DNA of 64,000 nucleotides from Shinella sp. SUS2 (GTDB taxonomy: Bacteria > Pseudomonadota > Alphaproteobacteria > Rhizobiales > Rhizobiaceae), in assembly GCF_001262505.1 (NCBI RefSeq), contig NZ_KQ410740.1:96659-160658 (forward strand), in the 5' to 3' direction. Shown one piece after another: positions 45,616 to 52,692 of the stretch (position 1 is the stretch's first letter; each line of letters starts with the position of its first letter). The position numbers were made by a program, and so were the translations under genes. The notes below the pieces were generated by a model. The model was not told the origin of the DNA. It was given only the letters and a program-made list of their open reading frames with translations, and ran no database searches.

Positions 45616-46454
45616 CGACGGAGGCTCTGGACGGAGCTGAACCGCAAACTGGCGGCGTACGGCGTTCCCGTCCCCTCACCGCGCTTCGGGCAATCCTCTA
45701 TCGGGAAGCGTTGCGGTTTCTCGGCCAGCGCGGGCGGCTTGTCGCGGCGCTGGTACGACCGTTGGTCTGGCTCTTCGTCTTCGCCACCGGCTTTCGCGCG
45801 GCGCTTGGCCTTTCCATCACCCCGCCTTACCAGACCTACATCACCTACGAAGTATACATCGTACCGGGGCTGGTTGGCATGATCCTGCTGTTCAGCGGGA
45901 TGCAATCGTCCCTCAGCCTCGTCTATGATCGGGAGATGGGATCGATGCGGCTTCTCCTGACCGCGCCGCTGCCACGCTGGTGGCTGCTGTTCTGCCGGTT
46001 GCTGGCCGGCAGCCTGATCGCCGTGCTGCAGGCCTATACCTTCCTCGCCATCGCCGCGCTTTACGGGATTCGCTTTCCCTGGCTGGGTTATCTTGCCGCC
46101 GCCCCAGCCATGGCGGTCGCCGCGATGATGCTCGGCGCGCTCGGTCTCCTGCTCTCCTCCTTCATCCGACAGCTGGAGAATTTCGCAGGTGTGATGAACT
46201 TCGTGATCTTTCCGATGTTCTTCCTCTCCTCGGCGCTCTATCCGCTCTGGAAGATGGCCGAAGCCTCGCCGCGCCTGCGGGACCTGTGTGCGCTCAATCC
46301 CTTTACCCATGCCGTCGAGCTGATCCGCTTTTCCCTCTACGCCAAGGGCAATCTTACGGCGCTCGCCGTCACCCTCGCCGCCTTCGCCGTGTTCGGCCTC
46401 ATCGCCATCTGGGGTTACGACCCCGCCCGTGGCCTGACGGCGCGAAAGGCCTGA
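45612..46454 (+). CDS. PQQ-associated ABC exporter permease (PedC-like)
   Basis: A 280-residue ABC-2-type permease with six hydrophobic helices. Typical segments are VAALVRPLVWLFVFATGFRAALG, YVPGLVGM-like IVPGLVGMILLFSGMQ, YDREMGSMRLLLTAPLPRWWLL and FPMFFLSSALYPLWKM. The ATG at 45612 overlaps the ATPase stop. What it exports is not known; a toxic intermediate or a cofactor-related molecule are both possible. Confidence 0.9.
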   Translation: MTTEALDGAEPQTGGVRRSRPLTALRAILYREALRFLGQRGRLVAALVRPLVWLFVFATGFRAALGLSITPPYQTYITYEVYIVPGLVGMILLFSGMQSSLSLVYDREMGSMRLLLTAPLPRWWLLFCRLLAGSLIAVLQAYTFLAIAALYGIRFPWLGYLAAAPAMAVAAMMLGALGLLLSSFIRQLENFAGVMNFVIFPMFFLSSALYPLWKMAEASPRLRDLCALNPFTHAVELIRFSLYAKGNLTALAVTLAAFAVFGLIAIWGYDPARGLTARKA

Positions 46455-46468
46455 ACTGGAGACCCACC

Positions 46469-47017
46469 ATGCGTCTTGTCATCGTTACCGCGAGCCTGTT
46501 GTTCCTTTCTGCCAACACAACCCTGTCGCAGGCGGATGCCGGCGCCGGCGGCACGCTCAATCCGGAGGAGCTGACGCTGAACCGCGTCATGAAGGATATC
46601 GCCGAGGGGCGCACCAGCATGACAATCTGCGCGACCGGCTATTACATCACCAAGTCCGGCCGGCATGAGATGGCGCGCGAACTCTTCGAGCGCTGTGCCG
46701 AGGCCGGCTGGACTGGAGCAATGACCTGGATGTCGCAGCTCGATGACAATGGCCTCGGCGGTCCTGAAAACCCCGATGCCGCTGCCGAATGGGACCGCCG
46801 TGCAGCCGAAGCCGGCGATCCTGTCGGCAAATTCAACTATGGACTCGACCTGATGCGCGGGCGCGGCGTCGTGGAAAACAAGGCACTCGGCCGCCGCTAC
46901 ATCGACGAGGCGGCCGACAGCGGCCTTCCGTCAGCAAGGCGCCTCAAGGGGGCCGGCTATGACCTCGACGTCGTGACGCCCGACGCCGACAACTGGAAAT
47001 ACGCCCCGGCTTTCTGA
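46469..47017 (+). CDS. Sel1-repeat periplasmic protein
   Basis: A 182-residue exported protein (signal MRLVIVTASLLFLSANTTLSQA) with two or three Sel1/TPR-like helical repeats: AAAEWDRRAAEAGDPVGKFNYGLDLMRGRGV and RRYIDEAADSGLPSARRLKGAGY. Its first Cys pair (CATGYY, CAEAGW) could form a disulfide. It is the last gene of the PQQ-ABC operon, and its final 61 bp overlap the convergent ATPase gene. Likely a scaffold for periplasmic partners. Confidence 0.8.
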   Translation: MRLVIVTASLLFLSANTTLSQADAGAGGTLNPEELTLNRVMKDIAEGRTSMTICATGYYITKSGRHEMARELFERCAEAGWTGAMTWMSQLDDNGLGGPENPDAAAEWDRRAAEAGDPVGKFNYGLDLMRGRGVVENKALGRRYIDEAADSGLPSARRLKGAGYDLDVVTPDADNWKYAPAF

Positions 47018-47637
47018 TCCTCCTCGACAAGCCGTGCCGGCCGGCCCTCCAGGCGAAGGATGCGGCCGGCAAGCCGCTGAGCCTCGGCCCGGACATGGGT
47101 GACGAGCAGCGTCGCACAGGGCCGCGCGGTAATCAGTCGCTCGAACAGGCTCATCATTTCATCGGCCAGCACCGGGTCGAGGCTGACGAACGGCTCATCC
47201 ATCAGCAGGAGATCCGGTCTGGAAGCGAAGGCGCGTGCCAGCGAGAGGCGCCGCTGCTGGCCCAGTGAAAGCATGCCCGGAAAGCGCCCGCCAAGCCCTG
47301 CTAGCCCAACCTCCTCCATCCAGTGTCGTGCCTCGATTTCGCTGACACGCGCGACGATGGTGAGGTTCTGCAGAGCCGTGCGCCAGGGCAGGAGAACCGG
47401 CTCCTGGAAGACCATCGCGACGCGTTCCGTTGCTTCCAGTCGTCCTTCGAAACGCCTGTCGAGCCCGGCAACGATGCGCAGCAGCGACGTCTTGCCGGCG
47501 CCTGAGGGGCCGGTCAGCGCGACGGTTTCACCCGGCACGAGCGAAAGCGCCATCGGGCCAAGCACACGGCCCGGCCCGCCTTTCTCCAGATCGAGCCGCA
47601 GGACCGGCTCAGCTGCCGGGATGATGGAAAACGCCAT
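46957..47637 (-). CDS. nitrate/taurine-type ABC importer ATP-binding protein (SsuB-like)
   Basis: A compact 226-residue ATPase: Walker A GPSGAGKTS, Q-loop MVFQEPVLLPW, signature LSLGQQRRLSLARA (Leu replaces Gly of LSGGQ), and Walker B LLLMDEPFVSLD. The start overlaps the receptor stop by 29 bp, so they are cotranslated. The cognate permease is probably the one at 36664-37434. Confidence 0.88.
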   Translation of the reverse strand: MAFSIIPAAEPVLRLDLEKGGPGRVLGPMALSLVPGETVALTGPSGAGKTSLLRIVAGLDRRFEGRLEATERVAMVFQEPVLLPWRTALQNLTIVARVSEIEARHWMEEVGLAGLGGRFPGMLSLGQQRRLSLARAFASRPDLLLMDEPFVSLDPVLADEMMSLFERLITARPCATLLVTHVRAEAQRLAGRILRLEGRPARLVEEDQKAGAYFQLSASGVTTSRS

Positions 47638-48583
47638 CGGGCAGTTCTTTCAGGTCGCCCACGAGGTCGGCGCCGCCGAGCTCGGTCATGAGGGCAAGCA
47701 TGCGGGCGGCAGCCTTTTCGTCAACGGCACCCGCCTTCGGCGAACCAGCAAGGAAGCCCGCCTTCAGCGCCTCGAATTCGGCATCGTTCGCCGCCTTCAT
47801 CATCGGGCGGATACGCGCCCAGGCAGCCGGATCGGACGCCAGCTTTGTCTTGGCGGCATGTGAGGCCGCGGCGATCGCTCCACCAAGACCCGGATTGGCC
47901 TTCAACAGTTCACCGCGTACCACATAGCCCACAAGCGGTGTTTGCGGGTCGAGGCCGAGCGCCTCGGCTGCCTTATCGACGGTCATCAGCGGACGCATGC
48001 CCGCCGCCTGCATGCGGGCGCCGAAATTCCAGAAATTCAGCGCACCCTGTACTTCGCCGTCGAGCGCTGCCTTGTAGACGAGTGGTGGAGCGCCAAAGAT
48101 CTGCTCGGTCGTCCCGGAAATATCGAAGCCCTCCACTTTCTGCGCATAGGCGCGCAGGATCAGCCAGCTCTTGTCGATGGGGCTTCCCGCAACACCGATC
48201 TTCTGGCCTTTGAGATCCGCAAGCGTTTTGGCCGGACTGTCGGCCGCGACCATAAGGGCGCCGACGGCGCGCGAATAGGGGATGAAGACAAGATCGCGAC
48301 CGGCAGCGCGCTCGCGCGCCACCCAGAGCCAGTCGGAAACGATCATGTCCACTTCGCCGGCAACGAGCGCGATTTGCGCCGCCGGCGCACCGGCAACATC
48401 ACTCACATCGAGGGCAAAGCCATTTGTCTTGTCGAAGCCGTAGTGACGGATTGTGTCGGCTTCCCAGTTCACCGTGCCCGAAAGCTGCAGCGCGGCGCGC
48501 ACGACGGGCGTCTCGGCGAGTGCCGGCGTAAATGACAGGAGCGCGGCCGCAACCGCGCCAGCAACCGATTTCAGGATCGTCAT
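47609..48583 (-). CDS. nitrate/taurine-type periplasmic receptor (SsuA/NrtA/THI5-like)
   Basis: A 324-residue exported receptor with a signal peptide (VAAALLSFTPALA). The fold is that of NMT1/SsuA proteins: WEADTIRHYGFDKTNGFALDV, AAQIALVAGEVDMIVSDWLWVARER and DLKGQKIGVAGSPIDKSWLILRAY. It diverges from the PQQ dehydrogenase gene, and both have the locus operator. Co-regulation suggests uptake of a compound the dehydrogenase needs or oxidises, such as a lanthanide chelate, a cofactor precursor or a substrate. Confidence 0.88.
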   Translation of the reverse strand: MTILKSVAGAVAAALLSFTPALAETPVVRAALQLSGTVNWEADTIRHYGFDKTNGFALDVSDVAGAPAAQIALVAGEVDMIVSDWLWVARERAAGRDLVFIPYSRAVGALMVAADSPAKTLADLKGQKIGVAGSPIDKSWLILRAYAQKVEGFDISGTTEQIFGAPPLVYKAALDGEVQGALNFWNFGARMQAAGMRPLMTVDKAAEALGLDPQTPLVGYVVRGELLKANPGLGGAIAAASHAAKTKLASDPAAWARIRPMMKAANDAEFEALKAGFLAGSPKAGAVDEKAAARMLALMTELGGADLVGDLKELPDGVFHHPGS

Positions 48584-48636
48584 GGGCTCTCCTCCCCTTG
48601 ATCCCGAGATGCTACCCCCCCACCCTATCGCTCGAT

Positions 48637-48651
48637 ATACGACCTATTGAC
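48637..48651 (-). promoter_or_regulatory. PQQ-locus operator motif 4 (receptor promoter)
   Basis: On the minus strand the sequence reads CGTCAATAGGTCGTAT; AGGTCGTAT matches the other sites, while the left arm is degenerate. It lies about 50 bp before the receptor ATG. Confidence 0.6.
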
Positions 48652-48692
48652 GGGGGGCGAAGAGGCCGGAAACCCGCCGCAACGGGCATTTT

Positions 48693-48708
48693 ACGACCAA
48701 GGTCCAAT
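48693..48708 (+). promoter_or_regulatory. PQQ-locus operator motif 5 (PQQ dehydrogenase promoter)
   Basis: ACGACCAAGGTCCAAT, with arms CGACC and GGTCC around AA. It ends about 78 bp before the dehydrogenase ATG. Confidence 0.65.
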
Positions 48709-48786
48709 TCAACCCTTCCCGAACAGCACCGATGATCCCCCTCGTGGAGCCCGCGTCCTGCTGCGGGCATGGAGTGGGAGGATGCC

Positions 48787-50553
48787 ATGAGGAAACTCGT
48801 ATTGGCCGCGATTGCGGCCATCGCCTGTTCGAGCGCCGCTTATGCCGGCGTGACCGAGGACGATCTTGCCAAGGACGCCGAAACCGTCGGCGACGTCTTG
48901 ACCAACGGCATGGGCCGCGGCCTGCAACGGTTTTCGCCGATGGAGACGCTGAACACCAAGAACGTCAAGAATCTCGTGCCGGCCTGGGCCTTCTCGCTTG
49001 GCGGTGAAAAGCAACGCGGCCAGGAAAGCCAGCCGATCATCTATGACGGCATGATGTACATTACCGGCTCCTACAGCCGACTCTATGCCATCGACATCAA
49101 GACAGGCAAGGAAGTCTGGCAGTATGACGCGCGCTTGCCCGAGGGTATCCTCCCCTGCTGCGACGTGGTCAACCGTGGCGCGGCGATCTTCGGTGACAAC
49201 ATCTATTTCGGCACGCTCGACGCGCGCATCGTCGCGCTGAACCGCAAGACAGGCGACGTGGTCTGGAACAAGAAGATTGCAGACTACAAGGAAGGCTACA
49301 GCTACACCGCCGCCCCGCTGATCGTGAACGGCCTCGTCGTGACGGGCAATTCGGGCGGCGAGTTCGGCGTCGTCGGCGAGGTGCAGGCACGCAATGCCGA
49401 GACCGGCGAGCTCGTCTGGACCCGTCCCGTCATCGAAGGGCATATGGGAACCTTCAAGGGCAAGGAAAGCACGATGACCGGGACGCTCAACGCGACCTGG
49501 CCGGGCGACCTGTGGAAGACGGGCGGGGGAGCGACCTGGCTTGGCGGTTCCTATGACGAGGACACCAAGACATTGATCTTCGGCGCAGGCAATCCGGCTC
49601 CGTGGAACAGCCATCTGCGCAATGCTGGCAAGCCTGTGGAAGGCAACAAGGGCGACAACCTTTATGCCGCCTCGCGCCTCGGTATCGACCCCGAAAACGG
49701 CGAGATCAAGTGGCACTTCCAGACGACACCCCGCGAAGGCTGGGATTTCGACGGCGTGAACGAGGTCGTTCCTTTCGTCGACAAGGACGGGAACAAGCGC
49801 TTCGCCACTGCAGACCGTAACGGCTTCTTCTACGTGCTGAACCGCGAGGACGGGAAATTCGTCGCCGCCCATCCCTTCGTGAAGAACATCACTTGGGCCA
49901 AGGGTATCGATGAGACCGGCAGGCCGATCTACAACGAGGACAACCGTCCGGGCGATGCGGCCGCGGCCGCTGACGGCGCGAAAGGCCAGCAGGTCTTTGC
50001 CGTGCCCTCGTTCCTCGGCGGCAAGAACTGGATGCCAATGGCCTATAGTCCGAAGACGGGCCTGTTCTACGTGCCTTCCAACGAATGGGGCATGGACATC
50101 TGGAATGAGCCCATCAGCTACAAGAAGGGCGCGGCTTACCTCGGTGCCGGTTTTACCATCAAACCGCTCTTCGAGGACCATATCGGCAGCCTCAAGGCAA
50201 TCGACCCGAGCACCGGCGAAATCAAGTGGGAATACAAGAACAGTGCTCCGCTATGGGGTGGCGCGATGGCAACGGCCGGCGGCCTCGTGTTCTTCGGTAC
50301 TCCGGAAGGCGACTTCGTCGCGCTCAACAACGAGACCGGCGAGGAATTGTGGAAATTCCAGACGGGCTCGGGCATCGTCGGCCAACCAGTGACCTGGGAG
50401 CAGGACGGCGAGCAGTATGTGTCCGTGATTTCGGGTTGGGGCGGCGCCGTTCCGCTGTGGGGCGGAGAGGTCGCGAAGAAGGTCAACTACCTCAATCAGG
50501 GCGGCACAGTCTGGACCTTCCGCCTGCCAAAACAACTGGCCTCGCTGGACTGA
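48787..50553 (+). CDS. PQQ-dependent alcohol dehydrogenase, lanthanide-type (ExaF/PedH/XoxF-like)
   Basis: A 588-residue periplasmic quinoprotein that oxidises alcohols and passes electrons to cytochrome c. Signal peptide MRKLVLAAIAAIACSSAAYA; the ATG at 48787 has gggagg upstream. Beta-propeller W motifs recur (AIDIKTGKEVWQYD, ALNRKTGDVVWNK, ALNNETGEELWKFQ). The PQQ-contacting vicinal disulfide is Cys124-Cys125 (LPCCDVV). The catalytic Asp320 is followed by Phe321 and Asp322 (GWDFDGVNE). In known lanthanide enzymes an extra Asp two residues after the catalytic Asp binds the metal; calcium enzymes have Ser, Thr or Ala there. The substrate class (methanol, ethanol or other) is not settled by sequence. 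Confidence 0.93.
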   Translation: MRKLVLAAIAAIACSSAAYAGVTEDDLAKDAETVGDVLTNGMGRGLQRFSPMETLNTKNVKNLVPAWAFSLGGEKQRGQESQPIIYDGMMYITGSYSRLYAIDIKTGKEVWQYDARLPEGILPCCDVVNRGAAIFGDNIYFGTLDARIVALNRKTGDVVWNKKIADYKEGYSYTAAPLIVNGLVVTGNSGGEFGVVGEVQARNAETGELVWTRPVIEGHMGTFKGKESTMTGTLNATWPGDLWKTGGGATWLGGSYDEDTKTLIFGAGNPAPWNSHLRNAGKPVEGNKGDNLYAASRLGIDPENGEIKWHFQTTPREGWDFDGVNEVVPFVDKDGNKRFATADRNGFFYVLNREDGKFVAAHPFVKNITWAKGIDETGRPIYNEDNRPGDAAAAADGAKGQQVFAVPSFLGGKNWMPMAYSPKTGLFYVPSNEWGMDIWNEPISYKKGAAYLGAGFTIKPLFEDHIGSLKAIDPSTGEIKWEYKNSAPLWGGAMATAGGLVFFGTPEGDFVALNNETGEELWKFQTGSGIVGQPVTWEQDGEQYVSVISGWGGAVPLWGGEVAKKVNYLNQGGTVWTFRLPKQLASLD

Positions 50554-50560
50554 GATGAAG

Positions 50561-50592
50561 AGCCGGGCGGTAACGCCCGGCTTTGTTGCTTT
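50561..50592 (+). terminator. Rho-independent terminator of the PQQ dehydrogenase gene
   Basis: AGCCGGGCG (50561-50569) and CGCCCGGCT (50574-50582) form a 9-bp stem with a GTAA loop, followed by TTGTTGCTTT. It separates the dehydrogenase from the response-regulator gene. Confidence 0.88.
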
Positions 50593-50666
50593 GGCGCTGG
50601 CCGAAAGGCCGATGAAGACGGACGAATTTGATGCTAAGCTACCGCCAGCCCTATCGGGAATTTCGC

Positions 50667-51353
50667 ATGATACCAGTTCTAGTGCCGGAAAAACCTCTTC
50701 GCATGCTGCGGTCGGCGCTGATTGTCGACGATCATCCGTTGTTCTGCGATGCATTGTCGATGACGCTGACGGGACCGGTGGGCATTCCGGATGTCGAAGC
50801 CGTCGGCACGCTGGAAGCGGCGCTGACGCGGCTTGCCAGCGGGCCGTCGCCAGACGTTGTCGTGCTCGATCTCAACCTGCCCGACGTCAACGGCCTCGAT
50901 GGCGTGGTGCGCCTGCGCCAGGCAGCGCCGGAGACGCCGATCGTCGTCGTCTCGTCGCTCGATGAGGTTCGTATCGTGCGGGCGGCCCTGAAGGCCGGCA
51001 TCAATGCCTTCGTGCCAAAACATGCTTCGCGCGAAGAATTCCGCGAAGCCTTCGCCGTCATCGCACGCGGGGAGATCCACGCAAGCCGGCTGGCACTGGA
51101 AGGATCCGTACCGAGCCCCTCGGAAGAGGCGGTCAAGCGGCTTGCATTGCTGACGCGCCAGCAGGCCCGCATCCTGCAGCTTGTCTGTGCTGGCCGCATG
51201 AACAAGCAGATCGCCTACGAGCTTTCCATCGCCGAGACGACGGTGAAAGCGCATGTCACCGCCATCATGCGCAAGCTCGGTGTGCAGACACGCATGCAGG
51301 CGGTGCTGTTCGCGCAGGAAGCAAGCTTTGCAATCATGGTTACTGACACCTGA
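50667..51353 (+). CDS. LuxR/NarL-family response regulator
   Basis: A 228-residue two-component regulator. The receiver domain (ALIVDDHPLFCDALSMTL; phospho-acceptor Asp in VVVLDLNLPDVNG) is followed by a LuxR helix-turn-helix (LTRQQARILQLVCAGRMNKQIAYELSIAETTVKAHV). The ATG at 50667 has gggaa upstream; earlier (50631) and later (50703) starts are possible. Regulators of this kind (ExaE/AgmR/PedR types) control PQQ alcohol dehydrogenase genes. It is the best candidate to bind the repeated operator motif. Its own promoter lacks that motif. Confidence 0.9.
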   Translation: MIPVLVPEKPLRMLRSALIVDDHPLFCDALSMTLTGPVGIPDVEAVGTLEAALTRLASGPSPDVVVLDLNLPDVNGLDGVVRLRQAAPETPIVVVSSLDEVRIVRAALKAGINAFVPKHASREEFREAFAVIARGEIHASRLALEGSVPSPSEEAVKRLALLTRQQARILQLVCAGRMNKQIAYELSIAETTVKAHVTAIMRKLGVQTRMQAVLFAQEASFAIMVTDT

Positions 51354-51495
51354 AGGTGGTTTTGGAAGGCCAGTGCGGGACTTCCGGCATGGCGGTGCGT
51401 GAACGTGTCGATCGGCCAATTCGTCGGGATTTTCTGGCGGATACTAAGACCATCGGCTAACGGCTTCATTCCCCGCTGGCGCGGCCCCGCGGCGG

Positions 51496-52692
51496 ATGCT
51501 TAAGATAGAGACGGGGGAACGGCGGAGGAGGCCATCGCCCGTGGATGAACACTTCGTTACCCGTGCGCTCGTATCGGCGCATGAGAGCTGTCCGGTTGCG
51601 CGCCTGGCTGCGGGTCTTGGCCCCGGCCCGTTTGCGCTTGTCCTGCTCTTTGTTTCACCCGAAGCGGATGTCGCGGCCGTCGTTTCGGAGAGCGCCAGAG
51701 CTTGGCCGGGTGCCAGGATCGCCGGCTGCACCACGGCCGGAGAAATTTCCGGGGCGGGCTATGAGGAGGAGAGCATTGTCGCAGTCGGGTTTCGCGCAAA
51801 TCATTTCGCTGCCGAAACATTTTTGATCCAGAACCTCTCCACGCTTGCCGCCGACACGCTGTCCGATACTCTGCTACACATCCGCCAGACCCTTGCCCGC
51901 GATCACGGCCATTTGGCACAAGAGTTCGCCCTCCTCCTCGTCGACGGGCTTTCAGCGCGCGAAGACGAACTTGCCTCCGCACTCGCCGCCGCTACGGGTG
52001 CGATGCCTTTGATCGGCGGTTCGGCGGGAGACGGCGTCCATTTCCGGGAAACGCTCGTCTTTGAGGGCGAGCGGCTTCTCCCCAATGCTGCGGTCATCTC
52101 GGTGATCCGTGGCGACTGTCCGTTGCGCCCGTTCAAGATGGATCACATCAAGCCGACGGAGCGACGGATGGTCGTAACCGAGGCAAATCCCGCAGCCCGC
52201 ATCGTGCGGTGTATCAATGGCGAGCCGGCGGTACGGGAATATGCCCGCCTGATCGGCATGGAGCCGGAGAGCGTCAACACCCTCACCTTTGCCATTCATC
52301 CGCTGACCGTGCGGATGGGAGACCGTCACCACGTCCGCGCCATTCAGCGGGTACTGCCATCCGGCGAGCTGCTGTTCTTCTCAGCGATCGACGAGGGCAT
52401 GGTGCTTACCATCGCCGAGCCGCACGATCTGGTAGGGCATCTTTCAACAGAGCTGCAGGCGTTGAAGGATCCGGCCGATCCCGTCGCAGTTCTCGCCTTC
52501 GACTGCATTCTGCGGCGCATCGAGGCACAGGAGCGGCAGATGACAGGTCCTGTCTCCGAACTTCTGCGCCAGCACGGCGTCATCGGCTTTTCCACCTATG
52601 GTGAGCAGATCGGCCCCATGCACATCAACCATACGATGACCGGCTTCGCCTTCTACCCACCCGGTACCGTCGTTTCGGAAGGCGGCCCATGA
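51496..52692 (+). CDS. FIST-domain sensory protein
   Basis: A 398-residue cytoplasmic ligand-sensing protein with FIST N and C domains: WPGARIAGCTTAGEISGAGY, TGAMPLIGGSAGDGVHFRETLVF, MRVG-type MGDRHHVRAIQRV, and VLAFDCILRRIEAQERQM with GVIGFSTYGEQIG. FIST proteins often pair with histidine kinases as their input module. It overlaps the hybrid kinase start (ATGA), so the two probably form one sensing unit for the alcohol or metal signal. Confidence 0.9.
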   Translation: MLKIETGERRRRPSPVDEHFVTRALVSAHESCPVARLAAGLGPGPFALVLLFVSPEADVAAVVSESARAWPGARIAGCTTAGEISGAGYEEESIVAVGFRANHFAAETFLIQNLSTLAADTLSDTLLHIRQTLARDHGHLAQEFALLLVDGLSAREDELASALAAATGAMPLIGGSAGDGVHFRETLVFEGERLLPNAAVISVIRGDCPLRPFKMDHIKPTERRMVVTEANPAARIVRCINGEPAVREYARLIGMEPESVNTLTFAIHPLTVRMGDRHHVRAIQRVLPSGELLFFSAIDEGMVLTIAEPHDLVGHLSTELQALKDPADPVAVLAFDCILRRIEAQERQMTGPVSELLRQHGVIGFSTYGEQIGPMHINHTMTGFAFYPPGTVVSEGGP

